From: DATAOG01 sp963753685
Lineage (GTDB): Bacteria > Pseudomonadota > Alphaproteobacteria > Geminicoccales > Geminicoccaceae
Assembly (NCBI GenBank): GCA_963753685.1
Contig: CAVWDE010000006.1
Coordinates: forward strand, 1 to 64,000
Length of the DNA: 64,000 nucleotides
Direction: 5' to 3'
A program made the position numbers and the translations under genes. This document shows, in pieces, positions 24,206-35,000 of the stretch (position 1 is the stretch's first letter; each line of letters opens with the position of its first letter). The notes below the pieces were generated by a model. It saw only the letters and a list, made by a program, of their open reading frames with translations, was not told the origin of the DNA and did not search any database.

Positions 24206-25591
24206 ATGACGGGTGAGCGCATGACCGGTGCCGACGACACGCGTCGCTGGCGCGAGCTCGACCGGCGCCATCACCTGCATCCGTTCACCAATCCGGCCGA
24301 GCTCGCGCGCAAGGACGTCCGGGTGATCACCCGCGCCGAGGGCTGCTGGCTCTGGGACAGCGAGGGCAACCGGATCCTCGACGGCATGGCCGGCTTGTGG
24401 TGCGTCAACGTCGGCTACGGCCGCACCGAGCTGGTCGAGGCGGCGTGCCGGCAGATGGCCGAGCTGCCGTTCTACAACACCTTCTTTCAGACCGCGACCC
24501 CGCCCGCGGTCGAGCTGGCCGCGCGCCTGGCCGAGATCGCGCCGTCGGGCATCGACCGGGTGTTCTTCGCCAACTCGGGCTCGGAGGCCAACGACACCGC
24601 GGTCAAGCTGGTGCGCTTCTTCTGGAACCTGCAGGGGCAGCCCAGGAAAAAGACGATCATCAGCCGGAACTACGCCTACCACGGCGTGACGCTGGCGACT
24701 GCGAGCCTCTCGGGCCTGGCCGCGATGCACCCGCAGTCGGACCTGCCGCTGCCCGGGTTCGAGCACGTGCCGGCGCCCTACTGGTACGCCGAAGGCGGCA
24801 CGCGCACGCCCGAGGAGCACGGCCGCTTCGCAGCCCAGGCGCTCGAGCGGCGGATCCAGGAGCTGGGGCCCGAGACGGTCGGGGCGTTCATCGGCGAGCC
24901 CATCCAGGGCGCGGGCGGGGTGATCATCCCGCCGCCCGGCTATTGGGCGGAGGTCCAGCGCATCTGCCGCGCCTACGACCTTTTGCTGATCGTCGACGAG
25001 GTGATCAGCGGCTTCGGCCGCACCGGCCACTGGTGGGGCTCGGAGAGGTTCGGCATCGCCCCCGACATCATCACGGCCGCCAAGGGGCTGTCGTCGGGCT
25101 ATCTACCGATCGCGGCGGTGCTGGTCGGGACCCGGGTCGGCGAGGCGCTGTTCGCGGCCGGCCAGGAATGGACCCACGGCTTCACCTATTCCGGCCATCC
25201 GGTGTCGGCCGCGGTGGCGCTCGCGAACCTCCGCCTGATCGAGCAGGAAGGTTTGCACGAGCGCGCGCGCGGCCCGATCGGCACTTACTTCGCCAAAGCC
25301 CTCTCGACGCTCGCCGAGCATCCGCTGGTCGGCGAGGTGCGCAGCTGCGGTCTGATCGCCGCCCTCGAGCTGGTCGAGGACAAGGCGCAGCGCCGGTATT
25401 TCCCGCCCGCCCGCCGGGTCGGCCTGACCTGTCGCGACCATTGCTTCGCCAACGGTCTGGTGATGCGGGCGGTGCGCGACGCGATGGTGCTGGCGCCGCC
25501 GCTGATCATCACCGAAGCCGAGATCGACGAGCTGGTCGCGCGGGCGCACGCCGCCCTCGATCTGACCGCCCGCGACCTCGACCTCGGCTGA
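24206..25591 (+). CDS. Class III aminotransferase, SpuC-like (putrescine/omega-amino acid:pyruvate)
   Basis: The 461-residue PLP enzyme has K293 (AAKGLSSGYLP) as the Schiff-base lysine, the VDEVISGFGRTG cofactor block and NSGSEANDTAVKLVR. Its start RRHHLHPFTN and the ILDGMAGLWCVNVGYGR stretch closely resemble SpuC, the putrescine:pyruvate aminotransferase; omega-amino-acid and taurine aminotransferases are close relatives and cannot be excluded. The GGAGG ribosome site lies just before ATG 24206. A CRP-type palindrome immediately upstream suggests carbon-source control. It may process putrescine from the agmatinase-family enzyme at 14.1 kb. Confidence 0.9.
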   Translation: MTGERMTGADDTRRWRELDRRHHLHPFTNPAELARKDVRVITRAEGCWLWDSEGNRILDGMAGLWCVNVGYGRTELVEAACRQMAELPFYNTFFQTATPPAVELAARLAEIAPSGIDRVFFANSGSEANDTAVKLVRFFWNLQGQPRKKTIISRNYAYHGVTLATASLSGLAAMHPQSDLPLPGFEHVPAPYWYAEGGTRTPEEHGRFAAQALERRIQELGPETVGAFIGEPIQGAGGVIIPPPGYWAEVQRICRAYDLLLIVDEVISGFGRTGHWWGSERFGIAPDIITAAKGLSSGYLPIAAVLVGTRVGEALFAAGQEWTHGFTYSGHPVSAAVALANLRLIEQEGLHERARGPIGTYFAKALSTLAEHPLVGEVRSCGLIAALELVEDKAQRRYFPPARRVGLTCRDHCFANGLVMRAVRDAMVLAPPLIITEAEIDELVARAHAALDLTARDLDLG

Positions 25592-25959
25592 CCCGGGGCG
25601 CGGCCGCCGCCGGTCGAACCCGGCACGCCTCGGTCACCTGCTGATCGACGTCGCGCCAGCCTGACAGGTGCAGGACCGCCCGGCATCGCCGGGCCATCGG
25701 CATTGCACTTGCGTTCGCCACGTCGTTTGCTAAGGTCCAAATGTACAATCGTGGTCAGACCATTGCGCGTGCCAGCGCTGACTTCGACTGGGCTTTATTG
25801 TCGATTGACGCTCGAGGGTTCAGGTGGGGCAGGCGATGTTCAGGGCGGGGGGGACCGAAGCTCGACCTGCGATGATGACGTCGTCGACAGGTACGGGCGG
25901 CAAAACAGGGTGCGCAGATCGGAGCGCCAGGCTGCCGGATCGTGGCCGTCGCCGCCGGC
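25592..25959. other. Intergenic region before the efflux operon
   Basis: I see no gene in this 368-base stretch. An imperfect palindrome around TGGTCAGACCA (25752-25762), flanked by CAAT and TTG, could be a regulator site for the efflux operon. No adjacent TetR- or MarR-type regulator gene is present. Confidence 0.35.
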
Positions 25960-27585
25960 ATGCGTGACCAGGCGCCGCGCGCGGCCCGGCCGTGCCGGCG
26001 CGCAGGCCGGGCGGGTGCCCTGCTCCTGCTGGCGGTGTCGGCGTGCGCCAAGGTGGGGCCTGACTTTGCGCCGCCCGATGCTCCCATGGAAGGGACCTGG
26101 CTCGCGGCCGATGACCCGCGGATCGTCACGACCGCGCCCGAGGACCCCGCGTGGTGGCGCAGGTTCGACGATCCCAAGCTCTCCAACCTGATCCGGATCG
26201 CGCAGCAGCAGAACCCGAGCGTGCAGATTGCCGGCGTGCGGGTTCTCCAGGCCCGTGCGCAACTGGGCGCCGCGATCGGCGATCTCTATCCGCAAAAGCA
26301 GCAGCTGTCCGGCGAGCTGACCTACAAGCGCCTGAGTGATCACAACTCTCCGGGCGGATTTAACCGCGACGTGGCGCGAAACCTGTCGTTGCTCAGCAAC
26401 GACAACAGCTTCTGGTTCACGCAGTTCGGCTTCGGCGCGAGTTGGGAGCTCGATCTGTGGGGCAAGTTCCGCCGCGCCATCGAAGCATCGGACGCCAACC
26501 TCATGGCCTCGATCTCCAACTACGACGAGGCCCTGGTCAGCCTGACCGCCCAGGTCGCGAGCACCTACGTCAACATCCGGACCTACGAGGAGCGCCTGCG
26601 GATCGCGCGCGAGAACGTCAAGACCCAGCAACAGACCCTGAATCTGGCCACGGTCCGCTTCCGCAACGGCGAGGTGAGCGAGACCGACCCCCAGCAGGCG
26701 AAGTCGGAATACGCCCAGACCCGCAGCCAGATCCCGCAGCTGGAGATCGGGCTCCAGCAGAACCAGCATGCGTTGAGCGTCCTGCTCGGCAGGCCGCCCT
26801 CGGATCTTGAGGACCTGCTTGGCCCGGGCGGGCCGGTGCCCGCGGCGCCGCCGCAGGTGGCGATCGGCATCCCGGCCGAGCTTTTGCGCCGGCGCCCGGA
26901 CATCCGCAGCGCCGAGCAGCAGGCGGCCGCGCAGTCGGCCCTGATCGGCGCCACCAAGGCCGATCTCTATCCGGCGTTCTCGCTGAGCGGCACCTTCGGT
27001 TTCGTGTCGACCGACATCGGCAACTCGGATCTTAGCAACGCGTTCGACTGGAAAAGCCGGGTCGTCTCGTTCGGCCCGGCGGTGGTCTGGAACGTCCTCA
27101 ACTACGGCCAGATCACCAACCAGGTGCGGGAGCAGGATGCGGCCTTCCAGGCGGCGGTGCTGTCGTATCAGAACACGGTGCTCCAGGCCCAGCAGGAGGT
27201 CGAGGACGGGCTCGTGGCCTTCCTGGGCGCGCAGGACACGGTGGCGCTGTTGAGCGAGGCGGCAACGGCGGCGCGGCGCTCGGTCGATCTGGCCGCGGCC
27301 CAGTACCGCGCGGGCGCCGCCAGCTACACCACGGTGCTGACCGCCCAGCAGAATCTGCTCGCGCAACAGGACCAGCTGGCGGTCACAGAGGGCAGCGTCG
27401 CGCAGGGACTGATCTCCCTCTACCGCGCGCTCGGCGGCGGCTGGGAGACCCGGGAGGGTCAGGCCTTCGTACGTGCCGACATCAAGGAGACCATGGCCAA
27501 ACGCACCAACTGGGGCGGGCTCCTGCAGGAGGAGCCGTCCGCGACGGATGCGGCGGCATCCCCGATTCCGGTGCCGGCATTCTAG
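25960..27585 (+). CDS. NodT-family outer-membrane efflux lipoprotein (TolC-like)
   Basis: The 541-residue protein has a signal peptide with lipobox VSAC, then KVGPDFAPPDAPM, the standard opening of NodT/OprM channels. Two OEP repeats follow (FDDPKLSNLIRIAQQQNPSVQIA and LLRRRPDIRSAEQQAAAQSALIGATKADLYPAFSL). It forms the outer-membrane duct of a tripartite RND pump. ATG 25960 is preferred; a GTG at 25942 adds six residues. It is the first gene of a tight operon in which the adaptor and pump follow after 6 and 17 bases. Channel-first order is less common than adaptor-pump-channel. Confidence 0.94.
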   Translation: MRDQAPRAARPCRRAGRAGALLLLAVSACAKVGPDFAPPDAPMEGTWLAADDPRIVTTAPEDPAWWRRFDDPKLSNLIRIAQQQNPSVQIAGVRVLQARAQLGAAIGDLYPQKQQLSGELTYKRLSDHNSPGGFNRDVARNLSLLSNDNSFWFTQFGFGASWELDLWGKFRRAIEASDANLMASISNYDEALVSLTAQVASTYVNIRTYEERLRIARENVKTQQQTLNLATVRFRNGEVSETDPQQAKSEYAQTRSQIPQLEIGLQQNQHALSVLLGRPPSDLEDLLGPGGPVPAAPPQVAIGIPAELLRRRPDIRSAEQQAAAQSALIGATKADLYPAFSLSGTFGFVSTDIGNSDLSNAFDWKSRVVSFGPAVVWNVLNYGQITNQVREQDAAFQAAVLSYQNTVLQAQQEVEDGLVAFLGAQDTVALLSEAATAARRSVDLAAAQYRAGAASYTTVLTAQQNLLAQQDQLAVTEGSVAQGLISLYRALGGGWETREGQAFVRADIKETMAKRTNWGGLLQEEPSATDAAASPIPVPAF

Positions 27586-27591
27586 CTGCCG

Positions 27592-28821
27592 ATGACGCAC
27601 CAGGCATCAAGCGCGCAACCGTGGTCGCCTTGGGCGCGGCGCCGCGCGGGTCTCGCCGCGCCGGCATTGCTCGGGTTGGTGCTCGCGGGCTGCGGTCAGG
27701 ACAACACCTACGTGCCGCCGCCGCCGCCGGGCGTCACGGTCAGCCGGCCCGTACAGCAGACCGTGACCAACACCATCGAGCTGACCGGCAACACCCAGTC
27801 CAGCAACAGCGTCAATCTGGTCGCCCGGGTCGCGGGCTACCTCCAGTCGGTGAATTTCAAGGACGGCTCGATCGTCAAAAAAGGCGACCTCTTGTTCGTG
27901 ATCGAGCCCGAGCCCTACGAGGCCAACGTGCAATTGGCACAGGCCACGGTCGAGCAGCGACAGGCGACGCTCACCCAGGCGAACTCGGAATACGAGCGGC
28001 AGCAGCGGCTGATCAAGCAGAAGGCGACGTCCGAGTCGGACGTCGAGAACTGGCAGGCCCAGGCTGAGGGGGCCAAGGCCGGCGTCGACGAGGCCAATGC
28101 CAACCTCGAGCTCGCGCGCATCAATTTGGGCTATACGCGGGTCGTGGCGCCGTTCGACGGCCGGATCGGGCGCCGGCAGGTCGATGCGGGCAATCTGGTC
28201 GGGCCTGGCGCGACCGTCCAGCTGGCCACCATCGATCAGCTGGCACCAATCTACGTCTACTTCAACGTCGACGAGCAGGACGTGCTGCGCCTGCGCGCCA
28301 GCCTGCGGGCCGCGGGCAAGACGCTGAAGGACGTGGAGCCGGTCAAGCTCGGCATCGGCCTCCAGAACGAGACCGGCTATCCTCATGAGGCGACGCTCGA
28401 TTTCGTGGCCAGCGATGTCGACCAGAGCACCGGGACCCTGCAGGCGCGCGCCACGATCCCGAACCAGGACTACGTTTTCCTGCCCGGCCTGTTCGTCCGG
28501 GTGCAGATCCCGGTCGGCACGACGGAGAACGCGCTTCTGGTCCCGGATCGCGCCCTCGGCATCGATCAGCGCGGCCACTACCTGCTGGTCGTCAACCAGG
28601 GGGACGTGGTCGAGCAGCGGGTGGTGCAGATCGGCGCCCTGAATGACGGCATGCGGGTGATCCAGAAGGGCCTGAGCGCAGACGACCGGGTCGTGGTCGA
28701 CGGTCTCCAGCGCGCCCTGCCAGGTAGCAAGGTCGCCCCGCGCGAGGCCACCGCGGCGAGCCCACCGCCGCCGGCAAGCGCTGCGCCGGCGGCCACGCCT
28801 CCGCCGGCCTCGAAGCCTTAG
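27592..28821 (+). CDS. RND efflux periplasmic adaptor (membrane fusion protein)
   Basis: The 409-residue lipoprotein has lipobox LAGC, a lipoyl-like first half (VARVAGYLQSVNFKDGSIVKKGDLLFVIEP), a coiled-coil hairpin at about 105-165, the second lipoyl half (INLGYTRVVAPFDGRIGRRQVDAGNLV), a beta-barrel and a membrane-proximal domain. The C-terminal 30 residues are rich in Ala and Pro. It bridges the pump and channel encoded on either side. Spacing of 6 and 17 bases to its neighbours shows one operon. Confidence 0.95.
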   Translation: MTHQASSAQPWSPWARRRAGLAAPALLGLVLAGCGQDNTYVPPPPPGVTVSRPVQQTVTNTIELTGNTQSSNSVNLVARVAGYLQSVNFKDGSIVKKGDLLFVIEPEPYEANVQLAQATVEQRQATLTQANSEYERQQRLIKQKATSESDVENWQAQAEGAKAGVDEANANLELARINLGYTRVVAPFDGRIGRRQVDAGNLVGPGATVQLATIDQLAPIYVYFNVDEQDVLRLRASLRAAGKTLKDVEPVKLGIGLQNETGYPHEATLDFVASDVDQSTGTLQARATIPNQDYVFLPGLFVRVQIPVGTTENALLVPDRALGIDQRGHYLLVVNQGDVVEQRVVQIGALNDGMRVIQKGLSADDRVVVDGLQRALPGSKVAPREATAASPPPPASAAPAATPPPASKP

Positions 28822-28838
28822 GCGCCGAGCCGGCCGGC

Positions 28839-31800
28839 ATGTTCTCCAAGTTCTTCATCGAGCGCCCGGTCCTCGCCAACGTGCTTGCCCTGTTGATGAT
28901 CCTGATCGGCGGGGTCGCGCTGTTCGAATTGCCGGTCGCGCAGTATCCGCCGATCACGCCGCCGACCGTCCAGGTCACCACCCGCTATCCGGGCGCCAGC
29001 GCCCAGGTGCTGGTCGACACCGTGGCCCTGCCGATCGAGGAGCAGGTCAACGGCGTCGAGGGCATGCTCTACATGCAGTCGACCAGCACCAGCGACGGCA
29101 CGTACACGCTGACCGTGACCTTCGCGATCGGCACCGACCCCGACTTCGCCCAGGTGCTGGTGCAGAATCGGGTCGCGATCGCGCTTCCCGCCCTGCCGCC
29201 GCCGGTCCAGCAGCAGGGCGTGATCACCCAGAAGAAGTCGACCGCGATCCTGCAGATCGTCACCCTCAGCTCCCCCGACGGCCGCTACGACAGCCTGTTC
29301 CTGCGCAATTATGCGACCATCAACCTGCAGGACGAGCTCGCCCGCCTGCCAGGCGTCGGCAACGTCAACATCTTCGGCGCCGGGCAGTACAGCATGCGCA
29401 TCTGGCTCCAGCCGGATCAGCTCAAGGCGCGCGGTCTGGTGCCACAGGACGTCATCAACGCCATCCAGCAGCAGAGCCAGCAGGTGGCGGCCGGGCAGAT
29501 CGGGATGCCGCCGACCCCCGCCGGCCAGAACTTCCAGTACACCGTCGACGTCCCCGGACGCCTCTCGGAGGTCGGGCAGTTCGCGGACATCATCGTCAAG
29601 GTCGAGCCCGGCGAGAGCGGCCAGATCACGCGCCTGAAGGACGTCGCCCGGATCGAGCTCGGGGCCCAGAGCTATGGCCAGTTCTTCAAGCTCGATGGCC
29701 AGCCCGCGGCCGGGATCGCGATCTTTCAATTGCCCGAAGCCAACGCGCTCGAGGTCGCGGCGCGCGTGCGCGCCACCGTCGACCGGCTGGGCGCCGCCTT
29801 CCCGCCGGGCCTGGTCCACGACATCCCGTTCGACACCACGACGTTCGTTCGCGCCTCGATCGACGAGGTCTACCGCACGCTCTTCATCGCCGCGGCCCTG
29901 GTCCTGATCGTGATCATGGTGTTCGTCCAGGACTGGCGGGCCATGCTGGTGCCCGCGACCACCGTGCCGGTGACCATCATCGGCGCCTTCGCGGCCATGG
30001 CGGCGCTCGGCTTCAGCGTCAATCTCGCGACCCTGTTCGCGATCGTGCTCGCGATCGGGATCGTGGTCGACGACGCGATCGTGGTGGTCGAGGGGGCAGC
30101 GCGCCACATCGAGCAGGGCCTGTCGCCCAAGGACGCGGCGATCCGCGCCATGGCCGAGCTGATCGGTCCGATCGTCGGCATCACGCTGGTGCTGATGTCG
30201 GTGTTTCTGCCGGCGGCCTTCCTGCCGGGCGTCTCGGGGCAGCTGTACCGCCAGTTCGCGCTCGTGATGGCCGCGACCGCGCTGCTCAGCGCGATCAACG
30301 CCGCCACGCTCAAGCCCACGCAATGCGCGCTGTGGCTGCGCCCGACGCCGCAACGGCGCAACATCTTCTTCCGGGGCTTCAACCGCTTCTACGCCGCCGC
30401 CGAGCGCGGCTACACAGGCCTGGTGGCGCGCACCGTCCGGCACAGCCTGGTCATGGCCGCGATCGGCATCGGTCTCGGCGCCCTTGCCATCTGGGGTCTT
30501 GCCGCCTTGCCGACCAGCTTCATCCCACCCGAGGATCAGGGCTACGTGATCGCCGCGGTCCAGCTGCCGGACGGCGCGTCGCTCGAGCGCACCGAGCAGG
30601 TCATGGACCGGGTCACGAGGATCGTGCGCGCAACGCCCGGAGTCGAGCACGCGGTGTCGATCGGCGGCATCTCGGTGTTCGACAACAACGCCGCGCTCGC
30701 CAACGCCGGCGCCATGTATGTCATCCTCAAGGACTGGAGCCTGCGCGGCCGCGGCCAGGATCTGCGCAGCCTCTACACCACGCTCAGCGATGAGCTCTCG
30801 AAGCTGGAGGACGGCACCAGCTTCGTCCTGGTGCCGCCGCCTATCCAGGGCATCGGCAATGCCGCGGGCTTCCAGATGGAGGTCGAGCTCCGCGACAACA
30901 GTTTCGACTACCAGAAGCTGCAGAACGTCAGTCAGGCGATCGCCGACAAGGGCCGCACCCAGTCCGGGATCGAAGCCATCCTGAGCCCGTTCCGCGCCGG
31001 GGCGCCGCAGCTGCAGGTCGCGGTCGACCGGGTCAAGGCCCAGGCGCTCGGGGTTTCGCTGGGCGACGTCTTCCAGGTGCTGCAGACCTATCTGGGCTCG
31101 ACCTACGTCAACCAGTTCAACCGGTTCGGTCACACCTTCCAGGTCTTTGCCCAGGCCGATCACCCCTATCGCGTGGCGCCCGAGGAGATTGGCCGGCTCA
31201 ACGTGCGCAACGGCAACGGCGACATGGTCCCGCTCGGCACCATGACCGCGGTCAGCTACCGGACCGGGCCGTCCCTGATCAGCCTCTACAACCTGCGCCC
31301 GGCTGGGCAGATCCTGGGGGCGCCGGCCCTGAACTTCAGCTCGGGTCAGGCGCTCTCCCTGCTCGACCAGATCGCGACCGCGACACTGCCGCCCGGCATG
31401 GGTTACGAGTGGACCGGCATGTCCTATCAGGAGAAGGAGCAGGGCTTCCAGGCGTACTACGTGTTCGCGCTGGCGCTGCTGCTGGTCTATCTGGTGCTCG
31501 CAGCCCAGTACGAGAGCTGGATCGCGCCGGCCGCGGTGCTGCTCGCGGTGCCGATCGCGCTGCTCGGCACGGTCGCCGCGCTGACCCCGCTCGGGGTCGC
31601 CAACAATCTCTACATGCAGATCGGTCTCGTGCTGTTGATCGCGCTCGCCAGCAAGAACGCCATTCTGATCGTCGAGTTCGCCCGCGATCTGCGCCTCAAC
31701 CAGCGCCGCGAGATCCTGGATGCCGCAATCGAGGCGGCGCAGCTGCGCTTCCGGCCGATCCTCATGACCTCGTTCGCGTTCATCCTGGGCGTCCTGCCGC

Positions 31801-31982
31801 TGGTGTTCGCCACCGGCGCCGGCGCCAACGCCAGGCGCTCGCTCGGCATCACGGTGGCCAGCGGCATGCTCGCCTCGACCTGCCTCGCGGTCCTGTTCGT
31901 GCCCGCCTTCTTCGTCGTGCTGCAGCGTCTGAGCGAACGCGCCGCGCGCCGGCGGACGCCCGTCGCCGAGGTGAAAACTTGA
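28839..31982 (+). CDS. RND multidrug efflux pump, HAE1 family
   Basis: The 1047-residue protein has the AcrB architecture of twelve membrane helices and two large periplasmic loops. The N terminus MFSKFFIERPVLANVLALLM and the proton-relay acid pair D411-D412 in TM4 (IVVDDAIVVVEG) are clear, as is the ALASKNAILIVEFA motif in TM10-11. It should export hydrophobic or amphiphilic drugs or solvents with its adaptor and channel. It is the last gene of the operon. Substrates cannot be inferred, and no local regulator is visible. Confidence 0.96.
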   Translation: MFSKFFIERPVLANVLALLMILIGGVALFELPVAQYPPITPPTVQVTTRYPGASAQVLVDTVALPIEEQVNGVEGMLYMQSTSTSDGTYTLTVTFAIGTDPDFAQVLVQNRVAIALPALPPPVQQQGVITQKKSTAILQIVTLSSPDGRYDSLFLRNYATINLQDELARLPGVGNVNIFGAGQYSMRIWLQPDQLKARGLVPQDVINAIQQQSQQVAAGQIGMPPTPAGQNFQYTVDVPGRLSEVGQFADIIVKVEPGESGQITRLKDVARIELGAQSYGQFFKLDGQPAAGIAIFQLPEANALEVAARVRATVDRLGAAFPPGLVHDIPFDTTTFVRASIDEVYRTLFIAAALVLIVIMVFVQDWRAMLVPATTVPVTIIGAFAAMAALGFSVNLATLFAIVLAIGIVVDDAIVVVEGAARHIEQGLSPKDAAIRAMAELIGPIVGITLVLMSVFLPAAFLPGVSGQLYRQFALVMAATALLSAINAATLKPTQCALWLRPTPQRRNIFFRGFNRFYAAAERGYTGLVARTVRHSLVMAAIGIGLGALAIWGLAALPTSFIPPEDQGYVIAAVQLPDGASLERTEQVMDRVTRIVRATPGVEHAVSIGGISVFDNNAALANAGAMYVILKDWSLRGRGQDLRSLYTTLSDELSKLEDGTSFVLVPPPIQGIGNAAGFQMEVELRDNSFDYQKLQNVSQAIADKGRTQSGIEAILSPFRAGAPQLQVAVDRVKAQALGVSLGDVFQVLQTYLGSTYVNQFNRFGHTFQVFAQADHPYRVAPEEIGRLNVRNGNGDMVPLGTMTAVSYRTGPSLISLYNLRPAGQILGAPALNFSSGQALSLLDQIATATLPPGMGYEWTGMSYQEKEQGFQAYYVFALALLLVYLVLAAQYESWIAPAAVLLAVPIALLGTVAALTPLGVANNLYMQIGLVLLIALASKNAILIVEFARDLRLNQRREILDAAIEAAQLRFRPILMTSFAFILGVLPLVFATGAGANARRSLGITVASGMLASTCLAVLFVPAFFVVLQRLSERAARRRTPVAEVKT

Positions 31983-32035
31983 GGGCTGCTCCAGCGGGCT
32001 CTCGCCGAGCGAGCGCCGAAGCCTTCGCTCCCAGA

Positions 32036-35000
32036 TCAGCTCCGCGCCCGCTCCTCGGCCCGGCGGAGGCGGCGCGCCAGCAGATTGCAGAGCTCCATGA
32101 GCAGCTCCGGGTAGTCCCGGCTCAGGTCGTGGAACACGATCCGGCGCAAGCGGAGCACGGTGCAGTCGCCGACGGCCACCACCTGGGGCGCGCGCACATG
32201 CTCGTCGGCGAGCACGAGCTCACCAAAATGGGCCGCGGCGACCAGATGTTCGAGGGCGCCGCCCGCTGACGTGAGGTCGACCGCACCCGTTTCGACGACG
32301 CAGAGATGGTCGAAGGGGGCTTGCGCCTCGAGGATGGTCTCGCCGTCGAGGTAGTGACGGCGTTCCAGCGCCCGGCTCACCGCGAACAGCGTGTCGAGCG
32401 GCAGATAGCGGAACAGGGGCACGCGCTTGAGCAACAGGATGCGCTCCATGTCGAGCTCCGTGGGCGTGATGCCGGGCGGACCGGCCGGCCGCGATCCGGC
32501 CCTGTGCGGGGTCGGCGGCCGACTCGGGGGCGATGCGGCCGGTGCCAGGCGCAAAGCGCTCGCGGTGCAGGCGGCAGCGAGCCGGATCCAGCGATCGTCG
32601 GCGCCGCTGGCCGCCGCCGGAATGGCGGCGAGTTCGGCGGCGCTGCCCGCTGCGGGCGCGGCCGCCGAGACGTCGACCGCGTATCTGGCCTCGAGCAGTG
32701 GCAGGATCGGCTGGAGCAGCCGCCGCTGCGGCAGCGCCAGCAACGCCTCGAGCGCATTCGCGCGCGTCCTCTGGTCGGCGGCGGCGAGCGAATGGCGCAG
32801 ATGAGCGACCGCGCGACCCGCTCCGAGCGCCGCCAGCACGTTCAGGACCCGGCTCACGATCCGCCGGTTGTGATCCTCGATGGCGAGTTCGAGGGCCCGC
32901 CAGGGTTCGCGCTCGGGGCCCCGCGGCAGCAGCCGCAGCCAGCCGAGATTGCGTGCGACGGCCTGGCACATCGGTTCGGGCAGGGCGCTCAGCGCCTGGG
33001 TGGCCCGCCGGGAGCCGATCCGGCCGAGGGCCCGGATGGCGGCCTCGACCGTGCCCGGATCGGGCGCCCCGAGCCGCGTGATGGCGATTTCGGTCGCCAC
33101 CTTGCCGTGCGCCGCCAGCGCGTCCGCCGCTCGCTGGCGAACCAGCCGGCTGCGGTCACCGAGAGCGCCGGCGAGCGCGCCCAACACCGCAGGTGAGCCG
33201 GCGAGGACACCGAGCACGCCGACCGCTTCGGCACGCAGCTGGGGATCGGCGTGCTGCGCCATACGCCGCGCCAGCGCCGCCGCCGCCGCGTGCTCGGCGT
33301 CCACGGTCGTGCGCAGAACCGCAAGGCCCGCGCGCTGCTGCTCGTGCGGGGCCGCCTCGATCACCCCGATGATCAGCTCGGCCAGGTCGGCCCGCCTGGC
33401 CTCGGCGCAGGCGTCGAGCACGTCGTCGGCAGTCTCGGCATCGCGACACCAGGCCGGGATCTCCGCCAGCGCCTCGGACCGCCCCGTGACCAGCGCCACG
33501 AGCGCGGCGACGCTGCGCGAGGGCGACCCGGCCAGCCGCTCTGCCTGGGCCTGGCCGAGATGATCGCCCCGGACCAGCTTGACCTGAAGTGCTACCAGCT
33601 GGCTGGACAGGTCATCGGCGTCGAGCAGCTCGTCGAGCAGCTGCGGCAGCCCTGCCGACGGGGCGCGCGCCAGCAGGCCCGCGATCGCCCGCCGGGTCGG
33701 CCGATCGGCGGCGGGCGCCAGCCGGCGCAGCTCCTCCAGGAACGGCGCCGGGTCGACGCGGCTGGCGAGGCCGAGGCCGAGCGACCTGGTTTCCGGGTCG
33801 CCGCTGCGCAGCAGGCGGCCGATCTGCTCGGCGAACGCGGCGAGCGGCGGATCGAGGCCGGGTGCCGGAGCGGCGAAGTCGGCGATGTCGGCCCCCAGAT
33901 TGCGCACCAGCGCCGGCAGGAAGAGCACGCCCGCCCCGACGTTCAGGACGATGAACAGCAGCGCGAAGGTGATCGCGACGAAGTTGATCTGGGCCGCCGG
34001 CAGGCGATCCTGGAGGCTGAGCAGCATGAACCCGGCGAGCGCCAGCCCGCTCGGGTAGAAGACGCCGTCGGCGAGCGTCCGGATCCGGCCGTGGAAGCGG
34101 AGCGGCAGGGCCAGGTAGTTGGTATTGTTGACCGGTTGGAAGATCGCGTTGGAGACCGCCTCGGCATTGATGTGGGTGGCGATCGCCGACGGCAGCTTGG
34201 GGCCCAGCACGAGCCCGATCAGGCAAACCAGCGAGCTGATCGGGAACACCAGGTTGCGCGCCACCGGCCCGGCCCGCTCCAGGAGCGGCCGGCTGACGAC
34301 GTAGAGCAGAGCGAACTCGAGCGCCTGAATGCCGGCAAACATGATCGCCAGGAATTGTGTCAGCACCCGCTCGTCGCGGAAGCGCTCGGCGTAGACCGTG
34401 AACACCAGATATTCGCAGAGGCCGTAGAGGACGGTGAGCATCGCGGCATTGAGCGCGATCAGCAGGATCAGGGGATAGCGCAGGATCAGCCGGGGCAGCA
34501 GGCGCAGATGCTCGACCGGGCCCGGCCGGTCCGGCTCGGCGGGACCGGCGTCGCCCAGCTCCTGCAGCCGGCGCCTGGCGAGCCCGAACTGAGCCGCCGC
34601 GATCAGGCCCAGGATCGGCAGAGCGAAGAGCAGGTCAACGGCCGGCACGAGCGGCGACAACAGGCTCGCGAGCGCGCCGCCAGCAACTCCGCCGGCCGCG
34701 AGCGCCATGTAGATCAGCGGCGTGCCGCGCTTCAGCTCGATGGTGTCGAGAAAGCCGGCGATCACCACCCACAAGACGACGTCGAGGACGATCTCGTAGA
34801 TGTGCGCGCTCGCCAGCAACAGATAATAGACTCCCGGCAGGCCGAGTGCGATCGGGATGCGAAGCGCCGGTGCGCCGAGCAGCATGCCGAGGAAGACCGC
34901 CTGCCCGAGCGCGAGCCGTGGCACCCGATCGATCATCCCGCCCGAGGCCACCGACAGCAGGATCGCGGCCGCGGCGAGCAGGATGTAGAACAGCGGGAGT

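Noticed and set aside
28818..31163. A 781-codon minus-strand frame opposite the RND pump gene.
   Set aside because: The complementary strand encodes a highly conserved AcrB-type pump; the frame shows only low-complexity Asp/Arg/His sequence.
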